NCBI GenBank assembly: GCA_044228505.1
Contig: JBGAUT010000004.1
Span: forward strand, 62,001 to 126,000
Length of the DNA: 64,000 bases
Direction of reading: 5' to 3'
DNA from: JAEUKA01 sp044228505
GTDB taxonomy: Bacteria; Myxococcota_A; Polyangia; Palsa-1104; JAEUJZ01
Made by a program: the position numbers and the translations under genes. The notes beneath the pieces were generated by a model. That model was not told where the DNA came from. It searched no databases and saw only the letters and a program-made list of their open reading frames with translations. Shown here in pieces: positions 7,978 through 16,831 of this stretch. Position 1 is the stretch's first letter, and each line of letters opens with the position of its first letter.

Positions 7978-10900
7978 ATCGATACGGATGGAACCGCGAC
8001 GCCGCAGACGTGAGCCAGGCTCTCGATGTGGCGAACCATGACGAGCCCCGGCGACCGACCCTTGTACGCGCCTTCGAGGAGCAGCCGCAGGCTCCGCTTG
8101 CCTCGGAACGGTACGGTCAGAAGCTGCATCTGCGTCCCGCCCTGCCCTTGCTGACCGTAGATGAGCTGGCCGCGATAATCCGACAGGATATCCTCGGTCT
8201 GCTTCACCGAGGTCGTCGACGGCACAGCGATCAGCGCGTAGTACTCTAGCGGATCGCGATCGGCATCTAGCTCGACCTGAAGCGCCAGCTCTTCACCGAC
8301 GCGGGCCTGGGTTCGATTGACCATGACCTTGGCAAACGGCTGAGCCGTCGCCGTCAGTCGCATCAGCTGCGGCCGATCAACCCGCGCAATCGCCCCCGCC
8401 GGAACATCGATCGTCGCCGGACCTTTGACCGTTTCCTCGAAGCCAAGCGGGCTGCCATCGGCCTTGCGCAGCCCTTGCGTAAGCGGCGCACTCGCCCCGA
8501 TCAGAAGCTGCAGCTCGACAAAGCGAACCAGCGCCATCGGCGTCGAATAGACCCCACCGAGCAGCGCCGGACCCTGAATCAGCCCCGGCTCCTGCGACAG
8601 GATCATGTTGCGCGTCACCTGCCGATACAGCTTGGCAAAGGTCGCTTTGTCGCCTTTTTGATAAAACGCCATCGCCAGCTCGGTCAGATACTGCGTCGCC
8701 CCGACTCGCTCGAACGCCCGCAGGAAGCGGAAGGTGTCGTACGCTTTCGAGAACGCCACGTCGGCATCTTTGCCATCGAGATCCAGCTTGGGCAAAAGCT
8801 TGTCACTGGCCCAGCGCGTCACCGCATCATCGGTGATCACCCGATACAGCACCTCGCCATTGATCTCGACCGGCACCACGTCCTGACCGCTCGCATCAAA
8901 GCCCGCCAGCGCCTCGGTCTTCTGCCCCTTGGCGATCAGTGACTGACGAATCCGATCGCCGAGCGCCTGCGCGGTCCGCTGCGCCTGCTGCACCCGCGGA
9001 TCCGGCGACGCTGCCACTTGCAGCGATCGCACCGCCGAAAACAGGTTGCGCGCCACCCAGCCACTCCACAGCGGGTTTACCGGCAGCCCCGGATAGGGAC
9101 GGCACAGCCCTTCGCCCTTGTCGCAGAACGCTTCATCGAGATCCCGCACGTCCTTGTCCACCGAGGTCCGCAGCGTATGGGCCAGCCCGTCATCACTGAG
9201 CAAGCCCCGCTTCACCGCCGCCAGCAGCGCCGACCGCACCGCCACCCGCGCACTCAGCGCTTCGGCGTGACCAAACCACGACTCACTGGTCGTGTAGACA
9301 TTCATCGCCATGCCCCGCAGAAGCGGCCCCGCCCCGGCATAGACCCGTGCCGTCTCCTCCGCACCAATCGTCAGCTTGCCGCCGTCGCCAAACTGAAGCC
9401 GCGAAAACGTCACCTTCTGCTCGGCAATCGTCTCGATCGGCACCTCGCGACGGTCGTAGACCTTGCCGTCCCCGCCTTGCATGGTCAGCGCCAGCATCCC
9501 CGGCTTCGACAGCACAAGCGACAGCTCATGCGTCGACTGACCGGGCGGCACTTGGAACTCCTTGGACACCCCCGGACCTGTCACCAACAGCCGCAGCGGC
9601 CCTTGGGTGCTGTTCATGGCATCGATCGGCACATGTAGCTCGGCACCCGGCACAAACGACCGAGGCAGCCGCGCTTCCGCACCCGCGACCCGCTTCACAT
9701 CCAGCTCGGACTGCCCCTGGGCAAACTCCAGCTTCTGGGCCGCGACCACTCGCATCATCACCCGACCCGTCTGCGGAGGCAGCGTGACCTCGACCTGCGC
9801 TCGACCACTGGCATCGGTGACGATCCGCTGACAGAACACGACCTTCTTGTCGCCCTCGCGGACCTCTTCTTTGGGGCCGTCGTCCTCCTCACCACCGGTG
9901 CCGCCCTGGCCCCCACTGCCACCGCCCGAGCTCTTTTTGCCCATCTTGGCACCGTAGCCCATGCCGCCGCCGCCCGAGCCGCGACCGGACAGCCCGAGCC
10001 CGCCGATGCTGCCCGAGGCCGCTGACATCGCCGGTGCCGGTGGAGGTGCCATCGCCATCATCTTCATCGGCTTCGAGGGCGCGGAGTCCTTCTTCTTGCT
10101 CTCGTACTTTTCCGCCGCTTCTTCCCGATCATCCGCTCGGCGGTAGTCGGCCTCGTCCTCGATCCATCCCGTGTTATCCGACCACGACGACACCGACTGC
10201 GAGGCATTGCGCAGTGAGTCACCGACCGCCGAGTTCAGATGCGTAGCTGGGCTCCGCGAGGGCACCCGGTTGTCATAGACCTCTAGGATCGCCGACAGCG
10301 CCACGCCTTTGCCTCCGTCCTGCGCCTGAATCGTCACCGGGACCGTGCCCTTGGGACGACCCTCGGCCTGCGCGGTGACGCTGACCTTGAGCTGCGACGG
10401 CGGAAAGGCCAGCGCCCAGCCTTCCTTGAACGACTCGCCGACAAAGCCGCCGATCGTGACCAGCGAATACGGACCAGGAACCTCGACGTCGAGCTTGCGA
10501 CCCGCTGCCAGATCGCCACCGAGCTGGACCTGCTTCGACGCAAAGCTGCCGTCCTGATTGGGGGTGTGAACAAACAGCGCCGCCGAGGTCACCTTGGTGG
10601 TGACTTCGACGCTGAGCTTGCCCGAGTTGGCGATGAGCGAGCTGACCACAAACGGGTCGGTGCCTCGCTTCTTGCTCTCGACGAACAGATCGCGACCGGG
10701 CACCTGCACGGTGTTCTCGTAGGGAGCGACGCCGACCTTGTGGTCAAAGCTGACGCCGCCCGCCGCCGCGACCATGTCCCGCTCGACGTGGCTGGAGCCC
10801 TCGAACTGGTGACGAAGGCTACCGCGTGGCGAGATCACCTCGATCTGGAACGGTCCCGAGTGACCCCCGACGTTGAGCGTGCCCATCAACTGGCCCTGCT

Positions 10901-11612
10901 CGACCATCATCTTCTGCGACGGCCCGGCATGGGTGCCATTACAGCCCGGCAGCATGCAGCGCGAGTTCACCGTCACTTCGCCGCTGAACGGATGGTTGGA
11001 CATCCGCAGCTCGTTTTTGAACGACAGGCCGTTGCCCCAGCGCTTGCCCGCCCCAGCGGCGTTGCCGAGGAACCACGCGCCATTTATGCGATCCAGCTCG
11101 TCGGCCTTGGTGACCTTCTTCCACTCGTGCGCAAACGACAGCGAGCCGAGCGTGCCCTCGACAACCGAGAACGTCGCTTGGCCCTTGCCCTTGCCGCCCT
11201 GCACCGCCACGTCGAGCCGGTACTCGCCCAGCTCCAGCCGCTTGGTCGTGCCGTCGAGGACTTCCACCACCAGCACGCCATGTTCGTCGAGCTTGCCCTT
11301 TACGTCCTGGCTCATCCCGTCGCGCTTGGCCAGCTTGCCGCTCACCTCGGCGGAAGGTCGCCCGAGCGCCATCACCTTCAGATAGACCTTTTCGTTCGGC
11401 CAGTACTGCGGCTGATCGGTGGTCACCGACGTCAAGTCGAGGCTCAGCGCCGCTTTGACGCGATCGATCGGCCCGACCACCTTGCTGTGGTCCATGTCGA
11501 CCTTGAAGAACTTCGACTCGCGAATCCCGACCGGCTTCTTCTTGACCGCCTTGGCAAATCCGCCCATGGCCACCGCCAGGGTACACAGCGAAACCAGTAG
11601 CAGCTTTTTCAT
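7971..11612 (-). CDS. Secreted alpha-2-macroglobulin-like protein lacking the thioester
   Basis: About 1213 residues from the ATG at 11612, chosen because MKKLLLVSLCTLAVAMGG is a typical signal peptide; an in-frame ATG at 11621 has no ribosome binding site. Macroglobulin-like beta domains occupy the first half. A Met/Pro/Gly-rich stretch (about residues 515-580, including GRGSGGGGMGYG) precedes an A2M-type segment (VVFCQRIVTDASGRAQVEVT then LPPQTGRVMMRVVA). A helical domain resembling the thioester domain and a C-terminal beta domain follow. The CGEQ thioester motif is absent from the expected region. Bacterial A2M proteins are envelope protease traps; without the thioester this one could trap only non-covalently or be structural. 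The family call rests on domain order and a few motifs. Confidence 0.72.
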   Translation of the reverse strand: MKKLLLVSLCTLAVAMGGFAKAVKKKPVGIRESKFFKVDMDHSKVVGPIDRVKAALSLDLTSVTTDQPQYWPNEKVYLKVMALGRPSAEVSGKLAKRDGMSQDVKGKLDEHGVLVVEVLDGTTKRLELGEYRLDVAVQGGKGKGQATFSVVEGTLGSLSFAHEWKKVTKADELDRINGAWFLGNAAGAGKRWGNGLSFKNELRMSNHPFSGEVTVNSRCMLPGCNGTHAGPSQKMMVEQGQLMGTLNVGGHSGPFQIEVISPRGSLRHQFEGSSHVERDMVAAAGGVSFDHKVGVAPYENTVQVPGRDLFVESKKRGTDPFVVSSLIANSGKLSVEVTTKVTSAALFVHTPNQDGSFASKQVQLGGDLAAGRKLDVEVPGPYSLVTIGGFVGESFKEGWALAFPPSQLKVSVTAQAEGRPKGTVPVTIQAQDGGKGVALSAILEVYDNRVPSRSPATHLNSAVGDSLRNASQSVSSWSDNTGWIEDEADYRRADDREEAAEKYESKKKDSAPSKPMKMMAMAPPPAPAMSAASGSIGGLGLSGRGSGGGGMGYGAKMGKKSSGGGSGGQGGTGGEEDDGPKEEVREGDKKVVFCQRIVTDASGRAQVEVTLPPQTGRVMMRVVAAQKLEFAQGQSELDVKRVAGAEARLPRSFVPGAELHVPIDAMNSTQGPLRLLVTGPGVSKEFQVPPGQSTHELSLVLSKPGMLALTMQGGDGKVYDRREVPIETIAEQKVTFSRLQFGDGGKLTIGAEETARVYAGAGPLLRGMAMNVYTTSESWFGHAEALSARVAVRSALLAAVKRGLLSDDGLAHTLRTSVDKDVRDLDEAFCDKGEGLCRPYPGLPVNPLWSGWVARNLFSAVRSLQVAASPDPRVQQAQRTAQALGDRIRQSLIAKGQKTEALAGFDASGQDVVPVEINGEVLYRVITDDAVTRWASDKLLPKLDLDGKDADVAFSKAYDTFRFLRAFERVGATQYLTELAMAFYQKGDKATFAKLYRQVTRNMILSQEPGLIQGPALLGGVYSTPMALVRFVELQLLIGASAPLTQGLRKADGSPLGFEETVKGPATIDVPAGAIARVDRPQLMRLTATAQPFAKVMVNRTQARVGEELALQVELDADRDPLEYYALIAVPSTTSVKQTEDILSDYRGQLIYGQQGQGGTQMQLLTVPFRGKRSLRLLLEGAYKGRSPGLVMVRHIESLAHVCGVAVPSVSIQ

Positions 11613-11727
11613 CGCCACCATGGTAGCTGGAAGCCCAGCAAGCGGGGTAATTGGTCGAACTCCTCACCACTGGGCGACGGGACGTAAACGCGGGATGGGG
11701 GGAGAGAGGGGGCCAGCCGACCGGGCG

Positions 11728-12447
11728 TTAGGTACCGAGGTGGGCCAGCGCCCCACTTGGCTCGGCGGGCTTGGCGGTCTTTTTGGCACGGGCCGGACCT
11801 TCGGGGAAGAAGCTATCCACCCAGGGTCGGCCCAGGTGCCGCTTGGCCGCCAGCGTTTGCAGGCCACCATCGACGCCTTGGAGCGCCGCATTGGCGTCTT
11901 CCCACAGCACGTCGACGCGCCGAGTCAGCTCCGCAGCCACCCCGGTCAGCCGCACCCGCTCTTTAAGCGCCGCTTCGCCCTGCGAGATCGCCTCGCGCAG
12001 CGGCTTTTCGTGGGCCTTTTTCAGCGCCGCATGGGCCTCACTCTGGCCCAGCCGATCGAGCAGCGCCGCCGCAATCTTGAGCTGGCCTTCCAGCGCAGGC
12101 TTGGTCAGCTCCGACAGTGGCTTTGGGAACAAGTGGGTAAACAGCGCCAGCTTGCGATCCTGGTTGGCTGCCGACAGCGTCGCGTTGTGAACGGCCAGAA
12201 GCGCCGCGTCGAGCTGCATGTTGCGCCGCTTGCACAGCGCATGGCCCCGGATGGTCGCCAGCCCCTGCGCGGTCTTGTCGCGATCGAGATCCTGCCAGCG
12301 CGCAAGCAGCTTGCCGAGCGGAGGCAGCAGCGCCGCGACCTCCTTGTCCCCATCGTCACCCGCCAGCCCAAGCGCCACCTGGGTGAAGTGCAGCCGCGAC
12401 GCGATGTCGTCAAAGGCAATGTTGGAGTTCAGCGTCTTTTTCGCCAT
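11728..12447 (-). CDS. Hypothetical helical protein
   Basis: 239 residues that I do not recognise. It is rich in Ala, Leu, Lys and Glu, almost certainly all-helical, with no signal peptide or membrane segment, so probably cytoplasmic. Features include GLAGDDGDKEVAALLPPLGK near the N-terminus, repeated Lys/Leu/Ala heptad-like stretches in the middle, and a Pro/Lys-rich tail (GPARAKKTAKPAEPSG). Codon use is like its neighbours. It lies between the macroglobulin-like gene (same strand, about 115 bases downstream) and the 43-bp repeat array just upstream of its start, so the array could affect its expression. Confidence 0.7.
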   Translation of the reverse strand: MAKKTLNSNIAFDDIASRLHFTQVALGLAGDDGDKEVAALLPPLGKLLARWQDLDRDKTAQGLATIRGHALCKRRNMQLDAALLAVHNATLSAANQDRKLALFTHLFPKPLSELTKPALEGQLKIAAALLDRLGQSEAHAALKKAHEKPLREAISQGEAALKERVRLTGVAAELTRRVDVLWEDANAALQGVDGGLQTLAAKRHLGRPWVDSFFPEGPARAKKTAKPAEPSGALAHLGT

Positions 12448-12503
12448 CCCTGGGTACTACCAAACAACCCGCTGGGCAGACAACCCCCGGCCCGGCCCGG
12501 CTT

Positions 12504-12720
12504 TGTCCGACATACAAGCCCCCGCAGCCCCTTCCCGGCACGGTTATGTCCAACATACAGGCCCCCGCAGCCCCTTCCCGGCACGGTTCTGTCCGACATA
12601 CAGGCCCCCGCAGCCCCTTCCCGGCACGGTTATGTCCGACATACAGGCCCCCGCAGCCCCTTCCCGGCCCAGTTGTGTTCGACATACAGGCCCCCCGCAG
12701 CCCCTTCCCGGCACGGTATC
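12504..12720. repeat. Tandem array of five 43-bp units, each with palindromic ends
   Basis: Units begin (TGTCC or TGTTC) at 12504, 12547, 12590, 12633 and 12676, an exact 43-base period; the last unit has one extra C. Each unit runs GACATA, CAG, GCC, a 16-base C-rich loop, GGC, ACGGT, TATGTC plus one C, so it can fold as a hairpin. Neighbouring units also create the palindrome TATGTCCGACATA. Copies differ at a few bases; the unit ending TGTGTT would keep pairing through G-U wobbles. 43 is not a multiple of three and all frames are open, so the open frames here are not evidence of coding. It occupies part of the gene-free interval 12448-12932 between the aspartokinase stop and the unknown gene ending at 11728. 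Confidence 0.9.
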
Positions 12721-12788
12721 GCGCACGACGATGGACCCTATCCGGGTCTAACTGGAGTCCACTGCGAAACCACCAGAGTGAGTACTGA

Positions 12789-12866
12789 GCGTGGGGGCGA
12801 CCGGAGAGCTTTTTTCGGACCGCCTGCGGGACGGAAAAAGTCTCGCAGGGTAGCGGGGCCCCACGC
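12789..12866 (-). terminator. Dispersed hairpin element, copy 1; likely terminator after aspartokinase
   Basis: Outer arms GCGTGGGG (12789-12796) and CCCCACGC (12859-12866) pair perfectly. Inside them GAGA-G-CTTTTT pairs with AAAAAGTCTC with one bulged G, and a C/G stem with a CT loop tops the structure. A closely related sequence in opposite orientation lies at 59999-60075. T/A-runs on both sides of the GC stem suit a bidirectional intrinsic terminator, and this copy lies downstream of the aspartokinase stop on the minus strand. Confidence 0.7.
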
Positions 12867-12932
12867 GAAACGTGCGGGGTTCGAAGTGGCCGGGCTAGCA
12901 CAGCAAGCTGTGCAGCAGACGGGTGGACGGCC

Positions 12933-14222
12933 CTAGCACAGCAACCCATGCAGCAAGCGCGTCGCCGGGTCGACTTCGGCTGTGGGTAGCCAGATCGAGA
13001 TTCGTAGGGGCGAGGTGGTCACTCGCCCGGGATGCAGCCCGGCATGGCCAAGGCTGAGCAGCAATCGCGAGACGGTCTGTGCATCGCTGCCCAGGCTTGG
13101 ACCCACCGCCGTCACCATCCCTTGGTCCTCGCGCAGCAGCATCTCCGGGTCCACGCTACGCAGCGCCGCTTCGGTCCGGGCAAAGTCGGGCAGGTCGTCG
13201 AGCGTCAGCGTCGCCTCCAGTTGCTCCTCGGTGATCAGAAGGTGTCGCAGCAGCACGCCTTGTTCGCCGAGCACGCGCAGCACATCGGCACCCCGCCGCG
13301 TCGTCACATCGACCACCTGGGCCGTCCCGGTCACCGCCGTGGCCCGACCCCGCTCGCCTCTGTGCTCACTGTCCGCCGCAATTACGGTCTGGCGCGACGA
13401 GCCGTGGGTCTTTTTGGCATGAATCACAATCCCCGCCCGCTGCGCCCACTCGACCGCCTGGGCATTGAGCACCTTGGCACCGTGATCGGCCAGCTCTTGC
13501 ATCTCGCGATAGCCCAGCTCGGGAAGGTGCTTGGCCTCGGGCACCACCCGTGGGTCCGCCGAGTACACACCGTCGACATCCGAGTAGATCTCGCAGCAGC
13601 TTGCCTGAAGCGCCGCCGCCAGCGCCACCGCCGTGGTATCCGAGCCACCGCGCCCGAGCGTCGTCACCTCGCGCTTGTAGCTCATGCCCTGGAAGCCCGC
13701 GACGATGACGATCCGATCACGCTCCAGCTCGTCGAGGATACGCACCGGGCGAATCTCGATGATGCGCGCCCCCGAGTGACGATCGTTGGTCAAGATCCCC
13801 GACTGCGAGCCGGTGAAGCTGATCGCATCGTGGCCCAGCTCTGACAGCGCCATCGCGAGCAGCGCCATCGAGATCCGCTCGCCACTCGACAGCAGCATGT
13901 CCAGCTCTCGCCGGGGGGGCACCTGGGTCACGCTCCTCGCGAGCGCGATCAGTTGGTCGGTGGTCTTGCCCATCGCCGATACCACCACCACCACCCGATG
14001 GCCCTGTTTGACCGTCTCTGAGACACGCTGCGCGACCAGCTTGAGCCGCTCGGGATCGGCCACCGAGCTACCGCCGTACTTCTGCACGATGATCGGCTTT
14101 TCGCTCGACGGCTCCGGCTTTTCAAAGAGCCACGCAGGCAGAGGTGAAACGGGCGGGCCACCAGTTGCGGGGACAGTCGGCTTGGTCATCGGGACGAGAT
14201 TTTCGATGACGCGCTGCGCCAT
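12933..14222 (-). CDS. lysC: Aspartate kinase
   Basis: 429 residues. It phosphorylates L-aspartate to 4-aspartyl phosphate, the first step toward lysine, threonine, methionine and diaminopimelate, in the cytoplasm. Signatures are KYGGSSVADPERL (about residues 49-61), VSAMGKTTD, SSGERIS, LGRGGSDTTAVALAAAL and YSDVDGVYSADPR. Two ACT regulatory domains should occupy the last third (about 280-429). The catalytic domain usually begins at the first few residues; here about 43 Pro-rich residues precede KYGGSS, so translation may begin at the ATG near 14189 instead. Neither start has a convincing ribosome binding site. The gene is divergent from the tRNA-Pro gene and is followed by the hairpin element at 12789-12866. 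Confidence 0.95.
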   Translation of the reverse strand: MAQRVIENLVPMTKPTVPATGGPPVSPLPAWLFEKPEPSSEKPIIVQKYGGSSVADPERLKLVAQRVSETVKQGHRVVVVVSAMGKTTDQLIALARSVTQVPPRRELDMLLSSGERISMALLAMALSELGHDAISFTGSQSGILTNDRHSGARIIEIRPVRILDELERDRIVIVAGFQGMSYKREVTTLGRGGSDTTAVALAAALQASCCEIYSDVDGVYSADPRVVPEAKHLPELGYREMQELADHGAKVLNAQAVEWAQRAGIVIHAKKTHGSSRQTVIAADSEHRGERGRATAVTGTAQVVDVTTRRGADVLRVLGEQGVLLRHLLITEEQLEATLTLDDLPDFARTEAALRSVDPEMLLREDQGMVTAVGPSLGSDAQTVSRLLLSLGHAGLHPGRVTTSPLRISIWLPTAEVDPATRLLHGLLC

Positions 14223-14251
14223 TTCAAGATGGGACCGCTCGGGAAAAATGA

Positions 14252-14281
14252 TTGACAGACTGGCCCAAAACCCGCTAGAAG
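14252..14281 (+). promoter_or_regulatory. Promoter of tRNA-Pro
   Basis: A perfect -35 box TTGACA (14252-14257) is followed after 18 bases by TAGAAG (14276-14281), matching TATAAT at four of six positions. Transcription would start about 17 bases before the tRNA. The consensus -35 fits a strong stable-RNA promoter. Confidence 0.6.
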
Positions 14282-14304
14282 TACCACCTGTTTCGCTGGT
14301 TTAG

Positions 14305-14380
<76 letters not shown>

Positions 14381-14385
14381 GAAAG

Positions 14386-14421
14386 CCGCAGTGGGAAATC
14401 CGCTGCGGTTTTTTTGTTTTT
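14386..14421 (+). terminator. Intrinsic terminator after tRNA-Pro
   Basis: CCGCAGTGG (14386-14394) and CCGCTGCGG (14400-14408) form a nine-pair stem with one G-T wobble around the loop GAAAT, followed by seven T residues, a G and more T. The T-run reaches the stop codon of the convergent nitrilase-family gene. Confidence 0.85.
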
Positions 14422-15169
14422 AGGGGTTCAGCTGGACCTCGGCTGTGATCACGGCGTCGCCCTGTGACGGTGCGATCGCGAGCGGCCTGCCCCTGGCATC
14501 GAGAATCACCGACTGCCCGGCAAAGCGGGTGGGCGCGTGTCCCGCGCAGCGCTCGTCACCGTAGGTGTTGGCTGCGACAAAGAGGCTGCGCACCCCGAGC
14601 AGGCGATAGCGCCAGTAGCCGTGCAGATCGTGCCCCTCTTCGAGCCAGTTGGTACAAAACGCCACCACGCTCGCGGCCTCATGCACGAGAAACTCGGTGA
14701 AGCGATCGTCGTTTAGGTCCATGCAGATCCCGGCGGTCAGCGATCCCCACGGCAAACGAAGCTGCGGATAGGCCGTATCGCCGGGCTGGGCCCAGGTCTC
14801 GTCGGCGTCAAACAGCAATCGCTTGCGATAGTTGTAGAGCAGCGTCCCGTCGGGACCAATCAGCCACGCCGAGTTGTAGAGCCGGTCCCCGGTGTCGCTC
14901 GGTACGACCTCGGGATAGCCGCAGACGATGGTGCAGCCGTGACGGGCCGACAGCGCGGCCAAAAGCTGGAAGCTGGGTCCGGTCGCAGGCTCCGCAACCC
15001 GTCTCACGTCGGCAGCATCGGCAAACAGGTAGCCGCTCATCGCCATCTCGGGACAGACAATCAGGGCGGCCCCACGCTGCGCCGCTTCTTCACATAGCCC
15101 AAGCAGCCTCGTCTGAGAGCCCGCCGGATCGCGCTTGTTCGCCTTACACTGAATCGCCGCGATGAGCAT
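14420..15169 (-). CDS. Carbon-nitrogen hydrolase (nitrilase superfamily)
   Basis: 249 residues with the nitrilase-superfamily triad in order: Glu in VCPEMAMSGY (about residue 40), Lys in YRKRLLF (about 115) and Cys in GICMDLND (about 150). Such enzymes hydrolyse amides or nitriles through a cysteine thiol; the family also includes omega-amidases and N-carbamoyl amidohydrolases, and the substrate here is not evident. No signal peptide, so cytoplasmic. It lies 15 bases downstream of the response-regulator stop on the same strand, so the two may be co-transcribed. Confidence 0.9.
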   Translation of the reverse strand: MLIAAIQCKANKRDPAGSQTRLLGLCEEAAQRGAALIVCPEMAMSGYLFADAADVRRVAEPATGPSFQLLAALSARHGCTIVCGYPEVVPSDTGDRLYNSAWLIGPDGTLLYNYRKRLLFDADETWAQPGDTAYPQLRLPWGSLTAGICMDLNDDRFTEFLVHEAASVVAFCTNWLEEGHDLHGYWRYRLLGVRSLFVAANTYGDERCAGHAPTRFAGQSVILDARGRPLAIAPSQGDAVITAEVQLNP

Positions 15170-15184
15170 GGCCGACCTCGACCG

Positions 15185-16768
15185 TTAGAGCGCCAGCAGC
15201 GCTGGGAGCCGACGGCGCAGCAGTCGCAGTGCGGTCAGCCGTGACAGTGTTCGGGACACCTCGGCCAGTGGCAGCCGACTCTCGCGAGCCAGATCGGCCA
15301 CCGACGCCCGCCCATTGCATAAACCGAGCACCGCCAGCTCTGCCTGACTCAGTCCAAAGCGCAACAGCTCGCTCGTCGCAAAGCCATGGCTGACGTAGAT
15401 CGCGCCCTCGGCCACATCCTGCTCGAAGCGACGCCAGTCATCGAGCCGCCGCTGACCTTCGAGAAGCACCTGCGCCGGGTCAAGCTGGAGCGCACCGCCA
15501 TGTTCCTCGGACAGCACGCTCATCGGCAGGTGCCGAGTCCGCTCGAAGACGAAGCGTCCCGAGGGGATCCGCAGCGCTTCACAGATCAGCTCGCAGCTCT
15601 GCCGAGCGAGTGCTTGCCACAGCTCTTCTCGTCGCAACAGTCCCGCCCGAACCAACCGTTGCCCGAGCAGGTTCTCTGGACCCTGTGGCACACCGAGAAA
15701 CACCCCAGAGGTTGCCACCCTCGTCGCATCGCGCTCGCTAGAGCCGGGCTGTCCGTGGGATTGCGACGCCACGGCATCAATCTCGGGCTGACGAAGCTGT
15801 CCATCGAGTTCCAGCAGAAAGCGACCGAGTCGCAAGCTCGGCAATCCCTGCGCCGTCGCTTGCGCAATCAGACCGTCGAGAAAATAGACCAGAACCTGTC
15901 TCCCGGCGGTGGAGACCTTCAACATCCCGCTCGGCTTCTGCCTAGCCAGCAGGTCCATCACCTCCAGGAGCGGTAGCACCGACAGATCGCCGCTCAGCAC
16001 CTCGCCAATTGCCGTATTGGCCTGTCCACGATGCGGCTCCGGTGATCCAGCCGGCCTTCGCCCATCATGAGGGAGCGTGTCCTCTTCGCCGTGGACCAGA
16101 TCGTCGTCGAGCGCGAGCAGGTCTCCGCTGTGGAGGAGCGCCGGATCATCGGATTGCGTTCGCATCATCTCGCGAGCCAAGACGGCGATGCTCTCCGGTG
16201 CTAGCAGGGTCTCGCCGGGCTCGAACTCGGAGTCTTCCTCGAACGGGCTCGGCGTTGACGGCTGGCGAGCGGTGATCTTGTCCTGGACAGCGACCGGGAC
16301 GGCCGAACCTGGGGATGGGGGCAGCGAGTGAACGGCCGAAGAATCGACGATGGACGGCAACCCCCGCAGCGTCGCTTGTCGTCCACCACGCAGCGGTGGA
16401 CCGGGCAACAGCCGCTGGGCCGACGCGACCACTTGTCGCGGAAACACCGGGCGAACCAGCGCGTCGACACCATCGGGAAGAATCGACAAGTCGTCGGTCA
16501 CACCGACCAGCGCCAGCACGGCCAGCGAGCCATCTGACGAATACACCTGCGATAGCAGCCAGCGACCTTCTGAGCCGGGACGCAGTAGGTCCACGACGAG
16601 AAGCTCGGGCCGCTGGCTCTCAATGACCGGCTGGGCCTCGCTGCCTCTGGCAAAGCCTTGCGCGGTGATACCCACCTCGGCGAAGGCGGCGACCACCTGC
16701 TCGCAGAACCGTTGGTTGTCATCGACGACGACGATACGGGGATCGGGCATGGCCGAGGACGCTAACAC
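15185..16768 (-). CDS. Response regulator with DUF4388 (PATAN-like) and winged-helix-like C-terminus
   Basis: 527 residues from a GTG at 16768; an ATG at 16750 giving MPDPRIVVVDD is an equally good start. The receiver domain (about 10-120) keeps the acidic pair VVDD and the phospho-acceptor Asp in LLVVDLLRPG, but the conserved Lys is replaced by Arg (ALVRPV) and the usual Thr/Ser region reads ALVGVT. A low-complexity linker (about 125-245) leads to a DUF4388 domain (SGDLSVLPLLEVMDLLARQK). The end (about 455-527, ELAVLGLCNGRASVADLARE and then VSRTLSRLTALRLLRRR) resembles a winged helix. Such proteins are common in Myxococcota signalling. The partner histidine kinase is not in the window. Confidence 0.85.
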   Translation of the reverse strand: MLASSAMPDPRIVVVDDNQRFCEQVVAAFAEVGITAQGFARGSEAQPVIESQRPELLVVDLLRPGSEGRWLLSQVYSSDGSLAVLALVGVTDDLSILPDGVDALVRPVFPRQVVASAQRLLPGPPLRGGRQATLRGLPSIVDSSAVHSLPPSPGSAVPVAVQDKITARQPSTPSPFEEDSEFEPGETLLAPESIAVLAREMMRTQSDDPALLHSGDLLALDDDLVHGEEDTLPHDGRRPAGSPEPHRGQANTAIGEVLSGDLSVLPLLEVMDLLARQKPSGMLKVSTAGRQVLVYFLDGLIAQATAQGLPSLRLGRFLLELDGQLRQPEIDAVASQSHGQPGSSERDATRVATSGVFLGVPQGPENLLGQRLVRAGLLRREELWQALARQSCELICEALRIPSGRFVFERTRHLPMSVLSEEHGGALQLDPAQVLLEGQRRLDDWRRFEQDVAEGAIYVSHGFATSELLRFGLSQAELAVLGLCNGRASVADLARESRLPLAEVSRTLSRLTALRLLRRRLPALLAL

Positions 16769-16831
16769 GACGAATGAACACGAGCAAACCCGCGCTGCTC
16801 GGCCCGCACAGGCGGAGTTCTGCGGTCAAGC

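Noticed and set aside
12504..12720. CRISPR array.
   Set aside because: Units abut with no unique spacers and no cas genes are in the window.
11419..12936. A plus-strand frame of about 500 codons.
   Set aside because: It runs antisense through the macroglobulin-like and unknown genes and the array; those minus-strand genes have better signals.
12410..12949. Long open frames on both strands through the first 43-bp array.
   Set aside because: The unit lacks stops in all frames and its length is not a multiple of three, so periodic open frames are expected by chance; codon patterns do not fit a protein.
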